Under the pieces are notes generated by a model. It had not been told where the DNA came from and made no database searches. It was given only the letters and a program-made list of their open reading frames with translations. The translations under genes were made by a program, and so were the position numbers. This document shows positions 16,759 to 25,090 of a stretch of DNA of 64,000 bases, piece by piece; the stretch's first letter is position 1, and every line of letters starts with the position of its first letter. This stretch comes from JBOGIG01 sp050742455 (lineage in GTDB: Bacteria > Actinomycetota > Acidimicrobiia > Acidimicrobiales > JBOGIG01), in the NCBI GenBank assembly GCA_050742455.1, contig JBOGIG010000052.1:23199-87198 (forward strand). The letters are read 5' to 3'.

Positions 16759-17913
16759 TCACGCCGCCGCACTGCGGCGCTGGACCCCGGCCCTGGCGAT
16801 ACGTCGTCCATGGGCATCGGCGGCCAGGATGTCCTCCAGATCCCTGGGCTGGACACCGTCGTGCGCCTGGATGGCCTCATCGACAACATCGGCTATGGCG
16901 AGCCAAGGGATGAGTCCGTCCAAGAAGGCCTCCACGGCCACCTCATTGGCTCCGCTCAACCATGCCGGCGCCGTCCCGCCGACCCTGCCGGCGGCAAAAG
17001 CCAGATCCAGGCAGGCGAACGAAGTGCGGTCGGGAGGCTCAAAGTCCAGTCTGGACCGCCGGGAGAAATCCATGCTCCCGTAGGCGATCTCAAGTCGGTC
17101 GGGGTAGCCAAGGGCATAGCCGATGGGAAGGCGCATGTCGGGGAGAGACAGTTGGGCCAAGGTCGCTCCGTCGGAGAAGGTCACCATGGAATGCACGATT
17201 GACTGGGGATGCACGACAACCTCAATGTCGTCGTAGTCGATCCCGAACAGTTCGTGAGCCTCGATGACTTCGAGCCCTTTGTTCATCAAAGTGGAGGAAT
17301 CCACCGTGATCTTGGGGCCCATGCTCCACGTAGGGTGGGCCAGGGCATCGGCCACGGTAATCCCGGACAGTTCGCTGCGAGTACGCCCTCGAAATGGGCC
17401 CCCGCTGGCGGTCAGCACCAGCTTGTCCACCTCACCGCGGCCTGAGCGCAGGCATTGATGGATGGCGCAGTGCTCGGAATCGACAGGCAGTATTTCGGCT
17501 CCGGGCACCGAACGGGCCTGGGCCACGATAGGTCCGGCGGCAATAAGCGACTCTTTGTTGGCTAGCGCCAGGCGTCGCCCTGCGCTCAAAGCGGCCAGGG
17601 TTACGGATAACCCGGCAAAGCCGACCACGGCATTGAGCACCACCTCGGCCTGTCCGGCGATGTGGGTCAGGGACTCCGCTCCGGCCAGCACCTCGGTGCC
17701 CTTGGGGACCAAGTCGGCGAGTTCGCCCGCCAAATCGGCGTCAGCAATGGCCACCATCCTGGGCCGTAGGACCCGGGCCTGTTCCGCCAGGAGGCCAACG
17801 GAGCGCCAAGCACCCAGGGCCACCACATCGAACCGGTCCGGTTGGGCCTGGATCACATCGACAGCCTGAGTTCCGACCGAACCCGTGGATCCGATCAGGC
17901 TTATTGACGTCAT
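16759..17913 (-). CDS. dxr: 1-deoxy-D-xylulose 5-phosphate reductoisomerase
   Basis: Dxr makes MEP, the first committed step of the non-mevalonate isoprenoid route. The 384-residue protein has the NADPH-binding loop IGSTGSVGTQAVDV near the N-terminus, the metal site PVDSEH and the substrate/flap region HPTWSMGPKITVDSSTLMNKGLE-type block (split here as HPTWSMGPK and TVDSSTLMNK). Its ATG overlaps the stop of cdsA (ATGA). rseP follows 37 bases downstream. Length and motifs are normal. Confidence 0.97.
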   Translation of the reverse strand: MTSISLIGSTGSVGTQAVDVIQAQPDRFDVVALGAWRSVGLLAEQARVLRPRMVAIADADLAGELADLVPKGTEVLAGAESLTHIAGQAEVVLNAVVGFAGLSVTLAALSAGRRLALANKESLIAAGPIVAQARSVPGAEILPVDSEHCAIHQCLRSGRGEVDKLVLTASGGPFRGRTRSELSGITVADALAHPTWSMGPKITVDSSTLMNKGLEVIEAHELFGIDYDDIEVVVHPQSIVHSMVTFSDGATLAQLSLPDMRLPIGYALGYPDRLEIAYGSMDFSRRSRLDFEPPDRTSFACLDLAFAAGRVGGTAPAWLSGANEVAVEAFLDGLIPWLAIADVVDEAIQAHDGVQPRDLEDILAADAHGRRIARAGVQRRSAAA

Positions 17914-19907
17914 GCGATGTTGAACACCCGTATCAGGTAGTAGGTGGCTGGAAGTACGAACAGCATGGCGTCAAACCGATCCAGTACGCCCCCGTGGCCG
18001 GGAAGCAGTTGACCCATGTCCTTGACCCCGATGTCCCGCTTGATCATGGATTCGCATAGATCCCCCAATGGAGCCACCACGGCCACTACCAGGCCGAGGA
18101 TCAGTGCCCTCTTGAGGGTCCAGGGAAAGAACTGACTCACTATGACGACCGAGCTCACAACGGCCACGACCATCCCGCCGATCAGTCCCTCCAGCGTCTT
18201 ACCCGGGCTGATATTGGGAGCGAGGGGGCGCTTGCCGAACCTCGCACCTATGACATAGGCGCCGGCGTCGTAACCCACCGTGGCCATCACCGCGCCAAAC
18301 AGGAAGGCCACGCCGTGGCGGTGGGGAAAGGTGCTCGGATTCAAGAGCAGAGCGGCGAACGAGCCCAGAAACCCCACCCACATGAAGCCCAGCAGGGTCA
18401 TGGCGATGTTGATGGTCGGGCGTCCGCGGATCACCCCGGCCAAGTACCAGATCATGGCGAACACAACGGTGAGCACCAGGACCAATGGAAGGGCCGACTC
18501 GCCCTTTATGTAGGCGGCAATCATGATGGCCAGCATCGCCACCAACCCCAACAGGCTGGCAGGTCGGTAACCGGCGCGGCGCAGCACTCCATAGCACTCG
18601 GCCTGAGCCATGAAGACGACTGCTATGACCAGGAGGAGGGCAGTTACCGGACCGAGGAGGAACAAGATGACTCCGGCGACCCCGATGCCCACGCCGGTAG
18701 TCCAACGGACTAACGCACTGGTGTCACGATGTCTGGCGCCACCGGCCCTGGGCTCTGCTCCGTAGTCGTCGACCTCCTCATCGAACCCGTCGGATGGCGC
18801 GGCCGGGGCGCCCACGTGACCCCGGCGGGGTCGCGGCAGCCTGGTGGACCGATACGCCGAACCACGTGATCCGACCCGGCCTCGCATCCGGCGACGGGTC
18901 GGGGGGGCGGTGTCGTATTCGTCATAGTCCTCGTCGTCGAAGGGCGCTCCGCTCCCCTCGTCGCCGATGTCTTCAGGGCCCGCCCCATAAGCGGCATCGT
19001 CTTCGTAGGAATCGGGATCGTAGCGATCAGCCCTGGCGTCGTCCATGGCCCCGACCCGGATGTCGTCATCGGCCAGCAGCGAAGGTTCGTAGTCATCGTC
19101 CCAACCGCTGTGCTCATCGCGCCAGGTCGGACCGCTCATGGGACCCCCCGGGGAAGATCCGGCTGCCCTGGGAATAGATTCATCGCCTCCGTCAGCGAAC
19201 AGGCGTGGCACCTCGCCTGTGGGAGGGTCCGCCCAGTGGGGAAGTTCCACCGACTGGCCCGAACCCGGCAAACTCGGGGTCACTTGGGTCGGAGTCGGGG
19301 TCACTTGGGTCGGAGTCGCTGGGGTCGGGGTCGTCCGTTGCGAGGGGGTCGGGCTCAAAGGCGGGATTACCCGCCTTTGGACCTCCGCTTCCGCTTCAAC
19401 CCCGGGCCGGGGCTCGTAATCGTTCACTGCGCCTCCCCCCGGCTCACCTGTGGGCCTTTGCTCCCGATTCAACCCAACCTCGGGACTGGGCGAAGCGGTC
19501 CGGTCGGATCCTCGATCGGCTCTTCCCGGATCGGGCCATACTGGCTCGGGACCGGTGCCCGGACCATACCATTCCCTCTCGGATCCAGCCCCCTCGGATC
19601 CAGCCCTCTCGACCGGGGACTGGGGGACTCTGGACGCATCTCGGGCCAGCGGGGGTCGGGGCACGACCTGGGCGGGGTCCACTGAGGCGGGCAGGGGGAA
19701 ACGATGGGTGGGCCTCGGTCCGGACGGGGCCGGGGGTACATCGCCGTAGCGGGGGACATCCGAGGGCTGCCGGCCCGAGGCGTGGCCGGACTCGAGGGCC
19801 TCGGCCGCTTCCTCGGCACCGATTATCCTGACCCCCTCGGCCGGTCCTCTGCGGGCGGGCCCTTCGGTTGCGTCTTGTTGTTGATCTTCGTCTTCTCGCT
19901 CGTCCAT
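17910..19907 (-). CDS. cdsA: Phosphatidate cytidylyltransferase with long acidic N-terminal extension
   Basis: CdsA makes CDP-diacylglycerol for phospholipid synthesis. The family signature is near the C-terminus: SMIKRDIGVKD followed by PGHGGVLDRFD, after several membrane segments (about residues 400-660). The 665-residue length is more than twice the usual size. Residues 1 to about 390 are hydrophilic, rich in Asp, Glu, Pro and Arg, and predicted disordered. They include duplicated TPTQVTP and AGSE segments from DNA repeats. The start has a good AAGGAGG. A short conserved-looking block, GVRIIGAEEAAEALE, sits at about 25-40. The extension is cytoplasmic by position; its role is unknown. Confidence 0.92.
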   Translation of the reverse strand: MDEREDEDQQQDATEGPARRGPAEGVRIIGAEEAAEALESGHASGRQPSDVPRYGDVPPAPSGPRPTHRFPLPASVDPAQVVPRPPLARDASRVPQSPVERAGSEGAGSEREWYGPGTGPEPVWPDPGRADRGSDRTASPSPEVGLNREQRPTGEPGGGAVNDYEPRPGVEAEAEVQRRVIPPLSPTPSQRTTPTPATPTQVTPTPTQVTPSLPGSGQSVELPHWADPPTGEVPRLFADGGDESIPRAAGSSPGGPMSGPTWRDEHSGWDDDYEPSLLADDDIRVGAMDDARADRYDPDSYEDDAAYGAGPEDIGDEGSGAPFDDEDYDEYDTAPPTRRRMRGRVGSRGSAYRSTRLPRPRRGHVGAPAAPSDGFDEEVDDYGAEPRAGGARHRDTSALVRWTTGVGIGVAGVILFLLGPVTALLLVIAVVFMAQAECYGVLRRAGYRPASLLGLVAMLAIMIAAYIKGESALPLVLVLTVVFAMIWYLAGVIRGRPTINIAMTLLGFMWVGFLGSFAALLLNPSTFPHRHGVAFLFGAVMATVGYDAGAYVIGARFGKRPLAPNISPGKTLEGLIGGMVVAVVSSVVIVSQFFPWTLKRALILGLVVAVVAPLGDLCESMIKRDIGVKDMGQLLPGHGGVLDRFDAMLFVLPATYYLIRVFNIA
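19276..19317. repeat. 21-base tandem repeat in cdsA
   Basis: Two perfect 21-base copies (19276-19296 and 19297-19317, starting GGGGTCACTTGGGTCGG) encode duplicated Thr-Pro-Thr-Gln-Val-Thr-Pro in the CdsA extension. Confidence 0.93.
19578..19607. repeat. 15-base tandem repeat in cdsA
   Basis: Two 15-base copies (CTCGGATCCAGCCCC, the second with one change at the end) encode a repeated Gly-Ser-Glu-containing pentapeptide in the CdsA extension. Confidence 0.85.
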
Positions 19908-19987
19908 CTCTCGCCTCCTTCATCGGACACCGGGCTTTTGGGTGCCGGGCTTGAGCCAACCGGGGGGCTCGTGGGCTCCCGTCCCGG

Positions 19988-20560
19988 TCAGATGTCGAGT
20001 AGCTCTTGTTCCTTGGTTGCCAACAGGCGGTCGACTTCTTCGCTGTAGGCGTGGGTCAGGTGCTCTAGCTCCTTTTCGGCTCGGTCCAAGTCGTCCGAGG
20101 AGATCTCGCCTTCGCGCTGCAACGCCTCCATCTCCTGTCGGGCGCCCCGGCGCATGCTCCTCACGGCCACCCGGCCCTCCTCGGCCTTGTGGCGCACGAC
20201 CTTGACCATTTCCTTGCGTCGTTCCTCTGTCAGGGCCGGAAACGCCAGCCGGATAACGACTCCGTCATTGGAGGGGTTGATCCCCAGGTCCGACTGCTGG
20301 ATGGCCTTTTCGATGGCTCCGATGGAGTTCTTATCGAACGGTACGATCACCAGTAGGCGTGCCTCGGGCACATTGAATCCTGCAAGCTGTTGCAAGGGGA
20401 CCTCGGTGCCGTAGTAGTCCACCCTCAACTTCTCCACCAGGCCCGGAGAAGCCCGACCCGTACGCACGGTCGAGAACTCGCCCTGGGTATGAGCAACGGC
20501 CTTAACCATTTTTTCCTTGGCCTCGGCGATGGCCAACCCGGTCAGGGAGTCGTCGCTCAT
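19988..20560 (-). CDS. frr: Ribosome recycling factor
   Basis: RRF splits post-termination ribosomes together with EF-G. The 190-residue length fits. Typical blocks are FSTVRTGRASPGLVE near residue 30, VPLQQLAGFNVPEARLL, and RRKEMVKVVRHKAEEGRVAVRS. Its ATG lies inside the stop of pyrH (ATGA), giving the conserved rpsB-tsf-pyrH-frr-cdsA order. An 80-base gap without a gene separates it from cdsA. Confidence 0.97.
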   Translation of the reverse strand: MSDDSLTGLAIAEAKEKMVKAVAHTQGEFSTVRTGRASPGLVEKLRVDYYGTEVPLQQLAGFNVPEARLLVIVPFDKNSIGAIEKAIQQSDLGINPSNDGVVIRLAFPALTEERRKEMVKVVRHKAEEGRVAVRSMRRGARQEMEALQREGEISSDDLDRAEKELEHLTHAYSEEVDRLLATKEQELLDI

Positions 20561-21288
20561 CGGATAAGCGTACCGATTGCTTCGCCGGCCAGGGCCCTCC
20601 CGATATTTCCTGCCGTCATCAGGTCAAAGACCAGGATTGGAAGCCCGTTGTCCTTGCAGAAGGTGATAGCGGTAAGGTCCATGACCCGTAGGTCCTTGTT
20701 CACCACGTCCATGAAGCTGATCTCGTCAAACCGGGTGGCATGAGGGTCTACCTTGGGATCGGCGGTGTACACCCCGTTCACCCCGGAATGAGTGCCCTTG
20801 AGGATGGCTTCGGCTTCGATCTCAGCCGCCCGCAGGGCTGCGGGGGTGTCGGTGGTGAAGTAGGGGTTGCCCATGCCCGCAGCAAAGATGACCACCCGGC
20901 CCTTTTCAAGGTGTCGGATGGCACGGCGCCTGATATAGGGCTCGGCTACTTCAGCCATTTCGATGGCCGACAGCACCCTTGTGGGCTGTCCGGCTCGCTC
21001 GATGGCGTCTTGGAGGGCCAGGGCATTTATCACAGTGGCCAGCATGCCCATGTAGTCCGAGGTGGCCCGGTCTAGTCCGACCCCGGCGCCTGTCGTTCCC
21101 CTCCAGATGTTTCCCCCACCGACCACGACGGCCAGCTCGACTCCCATCTGGGAATGGGCATCGGCGATCTCCCCCGCCATCCGCTCAATGACCGTGCCAT
21201 CGATCGTTTCCTCCGAGGAGGTGCTGGCCAGAGCTTCGCCCGACATCTTGAGCACGACCCTGCCCCACCGGGGCTTTACAGTGCTCAG
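20557..21288 (-). CDS. pyrH: UMP kinase with an apparent CUG start
   Basis: PyrH phosphorylates UMP to UDP. Family motifs are VVLKMSGEAL near the N-terminus, VVVGGGNIWRG, and TGNPYFTTDTPAALRA-like blocks (GMGNPYFTTDTPAALRA). Between the tsf stop and the first conserved strand there is no ATG, GTG or TTG. A CTG at 21288 overlaps the tsf TGA as CTGA and gives 243 residues, the normal size with a normal N-terminus. The only standard upstream start is a TTG at 21390, which would add 34 unlike residues and overlap tsf by about 106 bases. A GTG inside the conserved strand would truncate it. I favour CTG; the protein itself is certain. Confidence 0.93.
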   Translation of the reverse strand: MSTVKPRWGRVVLKMSGEALASTSSEETIDGTVIERMAGEIADAHSQMGVELAVVVGGGNIWRGTTGAGVGLDRATSDYMGMLATVINALALQDAIERAGQPTRVLSAIEMAEVAEPYIRRRAIRHLEKGRVVIFAAGMGNPYFTTDTPAALRAAEIEAEAILKGTHSGVNGVYTADPKVDPHATRFDEISFMDVVNKDLRVMDLTAITFCKDNGLPILVFDLMTAGNIGRALAGEAIGTLIR

Positions 21289-22079
21289 GAGCCCACCACG
21301 ATCTGCTCGAAGCGCACTATCCGGGCCGAGCCGAGTAGGGCCTTTATGGTGGTCTTCTCGTCCTTCACGTAGTCCTGGTCCATTAGGCAACGCTCTTTGA
21401 ACCAGCCAGTGAGCCGGCCCTCGATGATCTTGGCCATCGCTGCCTCGGGCTTGCCCTCGTTGCGACTGATCTGTTCCAAGGTGGCTCGCTCTGCCTCTAC
21501 CAGATCGGCCGGAACTTCGTCCCGGGAGAGGTACTGGGGGCGGGTAAAGGCCACGTGTACGGCTATGTCGTGAGCTAAGTCCTGGTTCCCGTTGTCCAAA
21601 TGAACCACAACGGCGTTGACGCCTCGGCCGTTTTGCACATGCAGGTAGGAGTCGACGACCTCGTCGGGGCCCGTCTCGAAGCGGGCCACCCGGCCCAGTG
21701 CGATGTTCTCTTTAAGGGTGACCCCGAGACCGTCGATATCGGCCTGGCGTTCGCTCACCGCCGACTGGCCCGACTTTGCCGCCACCCGGGCCAGCTCCTC
21801 GGTCAACGTGACGAAGTCGGGTGACTTGGCCACAAAGTCGGTCTCACATTTGAGCTCTGCCATTCCCGTGGCATGGCCCTCGGTGGCCACGGCAACGGCC
21901 CCCTGGGTGTTCTGACGGTCCTGGCGCTTAGCCGCGCCGGCCAATCCCTTTTCCCGCAGCCACTGGGCCGCCGCCTCCATGTCCCCAGCTGTCTCGTCCA
22001 GTGCCCGCTTGGCGTCCAACATTCCCGCTCCCGTCGCCTTGCGCAGGGCCTGGACCTCTTTCGCCGTGTAATCAGACAA
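21285..22079 (-). CDS. tsf: Elongation factor Ts
   Basis: EF-Ts exchanges GDP for GTP on EF-Tu. The N-terminal UBA-like domain reads YTAKEVQALRKATGAGMLD, and TDFVAKSPDFVTLTEEL is the core motif. The TTG at 22079 is the best start: AAGGAG lies about 7 bases upstream and the N-terminus then matches the family. This gives 264 residues. An ATG at 22100 would add seven residues but lies on the wrong side of that ribosome binding site. The gene overlaps the rpsB stop by 8 bases, and its own TGA overlaps the putative CTG of pyrH. Confidence 0.95.
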   Translation of the reverse strand: MSDYTAKEVQALRKATGAGMLDAKRALDETAGDMEAAAQWLREKGLAGAAKRQDRQNTQGAVAVATEGHATGMAELKCETDFVAKSPDFVTLTEELARVAAKSGQSAVSERQADIDGLGVTLKENIALGRVARFETGPDEVVDSYLHVQNGRGVNAVVVHLDNGNQDLAHDIAVHVAFTRPQYLSRDEVPADLVEAERATLEQISRNEGKPEAAMAKIIEGRLTGWFKERCLMDQDYVKDEKTTIKALLGSARIVRFEQIVVGS

Positions 22080-23064
22080 GGTTGGCTCCTTCAGATTCAT
22101 CGCTTCCCTGCGGGCCTCCGGCCGGGACGGCCGCCACATCCTGGGGATCGATGCCTGCCGGGGCTGGGGCCACTGCCGCTGCCGGGGCTGGGGCCGCTGC
22201 TGGGGCCGCTGCCGGGGCTGGGGCGGCGGACGCTCGTTCGGCCCGCTCTTGAGCCTGGATGCCCGCCTGGCGCCGGGCCTCGCGCTGCTGCTCGGCCCGG
22301 CGAGCTTCTTCCTCGGGATCGGGAGGCGTCGACGCCGCCGGCCCGGGACCGGACTGAGCACCGGCTACACCCCGGCGCGATGCAATAAAGCGACCTTCCT
22401 TGACCGCATCGGAGACCACTCGGCACATGAGGTTCCCCGAACGGATCGCGTCGTCATTGCCGGGGATCACGTATTGGATTAGATCGGGGTCACAGTTGGT
22501 GTCCACCACCGCCACAATGGGCAGACCAAGCTTGTTGGCCTCGGTCACGGCGATGTGCTCTTTCTTCGTGTCGATGATGAACACAGCGTCGGGCAAGCGG
22601 GCCATGTCACGGATGCCGCCCAGGTTGCGCTGCAACTTTTCCATTTCCCGGGACAGGATGAGGGCTTCCTTCTTGGGCATGGCCTCGAAGTCACCCTCCA
22701 CCTTCATCCGCTCGAATTCAACCATTTTCTTGACCCGACCACTGATGGTGGAGAAATTGGTGAGCATCCCCCCGAGCCAGCGCTCGTTGATGTAGGGCAT
22801 GCCGCACTCCATGGCAAAATCGGCCACGGGATCCTGGGTCTGCTTCTTTGTCCCCACGAACAGGATGCTTCCGCCGCCCGCCACCAGATCCCTCACATAG
22901 CCGTAGGCATTCTCGATTCGGCGAAGCGTCTGGTTGAGATCGATGATGTAGATGCCGTTGCGCTCCCCATAGATGAAGCGAGACATCTTGGGGTTCCAAC
23001 GCCTGGTCTGGTGGCCGAAATGGACCCCGGCCTCCAACAACTGCTTCATGGTAACAACAGCCAC
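22072..23064 (-). CDS. rpsB: 30S ribosomal protein S2 with Ala/Pro-rich C-terminal extension
   Basis: S2 anchors at the 30S neck. The start is GTG at 23064 with AAGGAG 6-7 bases upstream; the product begins VAVVTMKQLLEAG. Motifs GVHFGHQTRRWNPKM, IVAVVDTNCDPD and IPGNDDAIRS are typical. The core ends near residue 240. About 85 extra residues follow, rich in Ala, Pro and Glu, with (AP)n stretches built from imperfect 18-base DNA units. Total length is 330, against about 250 usually. The tail is probably exposed at the ribosome surface. The gap upstream to whiG holds a 17-base repeat. Confidence 0.96.
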   Translation of the reverse strand: MAVVTMKQLLEAGVHFGHQTRRWNPKMSRFIYGERNGIYIIDLNQTLRRIENAYGYVRDLVAGGGSILFVGTKKQTQDPVADFAMECGMPYINERWLGGMLTNFSTISGRVKKMVEFERMKVEGDFEAMPKKEALILSREMEKLQRNLGGIRDMARLPDAVFIIDTKKEHIAVTEANKLGLPIVAVVDTNCDPDLIQYVIPGNDDAIRSGNLMCRVVSDAVKEGRFIASRRGVAGAQSGPGPAASTPPDPEEEARRAEQQREARRQAGIQAQERAERASAAPAPAAAPAAAPAPAAAVAPAPAGIDPQDVAAVPAGGPQGSDESEGANLV

Positions 23065-23218
23065 ACCCAACTCCTTTGACGGTTGACTACCCCGCAGGCG
23101 CACCTTTGAAGGCGACCGAACTGCCTGGGGGTCATTGATCTGGCCCGATGGAGGTCACCGGGGACCGAGCCCAGTGTAGTCCGGTGATCCTGCGCCACCA
23201 CATTCCCCGTCAGCGGAG

Positions 23219-23253
23219 GGCCGTCGGAACCGCCCGGCCGTCGGAACCCGCCC
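23219..23253. repeat. 17/18-base tandem repeat between whiG and rpsB
   Basis: Two copies (GGCCGTCGGAACCGCCC at 23219-23235 and an 18-base copy with one extra C at 23236-23253) lie in the 216-base gap upstream of rpsB, where its promoter would be expected. No gene was seen in this gap. Confidence 0.9.
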
Positions 23254-23280
23254 GGGCAGACCGAACCCCCAGCTTGACGA

Positions 23281-24063
23281 TCAAACCGTGGTGCGCTCGT
23301 CCTCGCTCATCTTGGACCTGAGCTGGAGCACGGCCTTGGTGTGGATCTGGCACACCCTGCTCTCGGTTACCCCCAGCACCTGGCCGATCTGAGCCAAGGT
23401 AAGTCCTTCATAGTAGTAAAGGGTCAGGACTGTTTTCTCCCTGTCCCCCATCTGATTTATGGCCTGGGCCAACAGGTGCTTGACCTCCTCGACCTCATAG
23501 GACGCCTGTGGGCCAATCCCCTGGTCGGCAATCGTGTCCCCCAGTGTGGCCGAGTCACCCCGATCGGAGTTGCCCGACAACATCTCGTCCAAGGCGACCA
23601 GACCCACGAAGGAGATCTGCTTGAACATGACCTGAAGCTCCTTGACCGACACGCCCAGCTCTTGGGCCACTTCGGCATCCGATGGTGATTGCCCCAGCGA
23701 GGCTTCGAGCTTGGCGAAAGCCTTTTCTATGTTGCGGGCCTTGGCCCGAACCGAACGGGGAACCCAGTCGATAGCTCGGAGTTCGTCGATGATGGCTCCC
23801 TTGATGCGAGCGATGGCGTAGGTCTCGAACTTGATATTCCTCTCCGGGTCGAACTTCTCGATGGCGTCCATGAGCCCGAATATCCCGTAGGAAACGAGAT
23901 CGGCCTGTTCGATGGTATTGGGTAGCCCGGCTGACACCCGCCCGGCCACGTACTTGACCAAAGGTGAGTAGTTGATGATAAGTCGGTCCCTACTCAGGCG
24001 GTCGCCACTTGACTTATATGACTGCCAGTAATCACCAATGGTCCTGTCCGGGTCAATCGTCAC
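23281..24063 (-). CDS. whiG: Alternative sigma factor of the WhiG/FliA type
   Basis: The 260-residue sigma-70 family protein has region 2 (LVSYGIFGLMDAIEKFDP, then FETYAIARIKGAIIDELR), region 3 and region 4 with a helix-turn-helix (LTLAQIGQVLGVTESRVCQIH). It is closest in pattern to WhiG/FliA sigma factors, which direct sporulation genes in Streptomyces or flagellar genes elsewhere. Its place between xerC and rpsB is the usual actinobacterial whiG locus. No flagellar gene is in the window, so the regulon here is unknown. The coding start 7 bases after xerC implies co-transcription. Confidence 0.88.
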   Translation of the reverse strand: MTIDPDRTIGDYWQSYKSSGDRLSRDRLIINYSPLVKYVAGRVSAGLPNTIEQADLVSYGIFGLMDAIEKFDPERNIKFETYAIARIKGAIIDELRAIDWVPRSVRAKARNIEKAFAKLEASLGQSPSDAEVAQELGVSVKELQVMFKQISFVGLVALDEMLSGNSDRGDSATLGDTIADQGIGPQASYEVEEVKHLLAQAINQMGDREKTVLTLYYYEGLTLAQIGQVLGVTESRVCQIHTKAVLQLRSKMSEDERTTV

Positions 24064-24070
24064 ATAGCAC

Positions 24071-25000
24071 CTATGCCCGGGGATGAGTTTGGTCGTACAC
24101 CGAAACCAACCTTTCCTTACTCACGTGAGTGTAGACCTGTGTCGTCTTCAGACTCGTGTGCCCCAACAACTCCTGCACCACCCTCAAGTCGGCGCCACCG
24201 TCAAGCAAGTGCGTGGCAAAAGTATGGCGCAAGGCGTGAGGATGAGTGGGGACCGGTGACCGGAGGTCCAGGATGCGGCGCACATCCCGGGGTCCGATCC
24301 TTCGGCCCAACCGGTTGAGGAACACCGCTCCCGGCGGTGAATGGTCATTGGCGATCAAGTGGCGTCCACCGTCCAACCAAGCGGCCAGGGCCTGGCGACA
24401 AAGGTCATTCATAGGCACCCGACGCTGTTTGGCCCCCTTACCCCACACCGTGACCACCAGGTCGATCAGGTCCAAGTCGGCGCGGTCCAATCCACAAAGC
24501 TCGGAGACCCGCAGTCCGCTTCCGTACAGCAGCTCGATGATGGCCTCGTCCCGGAGGCAGATCGCTCTCGCCAGGCTGTCCCCCTGATCCGAAGCCTTCG
24601 GGCCCGCCCCAGCTGGGGCCGAAAGCCAGGATTGATCCACTCCGTCACCGAGCAGCACCGTCAGTTCCTCGACGGACAGGACATGGGGTAGTCGTGAGTC
24701 CCCCGTCGGAGCCGACAGACGTCGGGACGCGTCCTCATCGATGATGCCGGTGCGGGCCAGCCAGGCGAAATAACGCCGGATGCCGGCAGCCCTTCGGGCA
24801 ATGGTTGACCGGGACATCCCCCGAGTGGACAGGAAGGCTAGGTAGCGCCTCAGAACCAGGCGATCAATTTGATCGGGCCCGGCCGCGCCAGCGCGCTCAG
24901 CCCATTCAATCATGGCCGAGACGTCACCCAAATAGGCCCTGATCGTGGCTGGAGCGAGATGCTCGATCGAACGCGAGAAACCCTCAATCTGCCACGGCAC
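24071..25000 (-). CDS. xerC: Tyrosine recombinase XerC
   Basis: The 309-residue enzyme has an N-terminal SAM-like DNA-binding domain and a catalytic domain. Catalytic residues are visible: Arg in SGLRVSEL, HALRHTFATHLL, LGHTSLKTTQVY with the active Tyr, and the His in TSLKTT's preceding LGH. XerC acts with XerD on chromosome dimers at dif. It lies between dprA and whiG, its usual place, which argues for the housekeeping enzyme rather than a phage integrase. No attachment site or phage gene was seen nearby. Confidence 0.9.
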   Translation of the reverse strand: MPWQIEGFSRSIEHLAPATIRAYLGDVSAMIEWAERAGAAGPDQIDRLVLRRYLAFLSTRGMSRSTIARRAAGIRRYFAWLARTGIIDEDASRRLSAPTGDSRLPHVLSVEELTVLLGDGVDQSWLSAPAGAGPKASDQGDSLARAICLRDEAIIELLYGSGLRVSELCGLDRADLDLIDLVVTVWGKGAKQRRVPMNDLCRQALAAWLDGGRHLIANDHSPPGAVFLNRLGRRIGPRDVRRILDLRSPVPTHPHALRHTFATHLLDGGADLRVVQELLGHTSLKTTQVYTHVSKERLVSVYDQTHPRA

Positions 25001-25090
25001 AAGTCCAAGCTACTGCCGTCGATTGCCCACAACGGGGAGGGTCCGGCTCCAGCGTGAGGGCGGCCCAATGCGCCTGGTTGGCCTGGCCTG

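Noticed and set aside
21289..21390. Upstream TTG start for pyrH at 21390
   Set aside because: It would add 34 residues unlike the family and overlap tsf heavily; CTG at the CTGA junction fits better, though not proven.
24071..25000. XerC as a phage or island integrase
   Set aside because: It sits in the conserved dprA-xerC-whiG context with no att repeats, tRNA or phage genes nearby.
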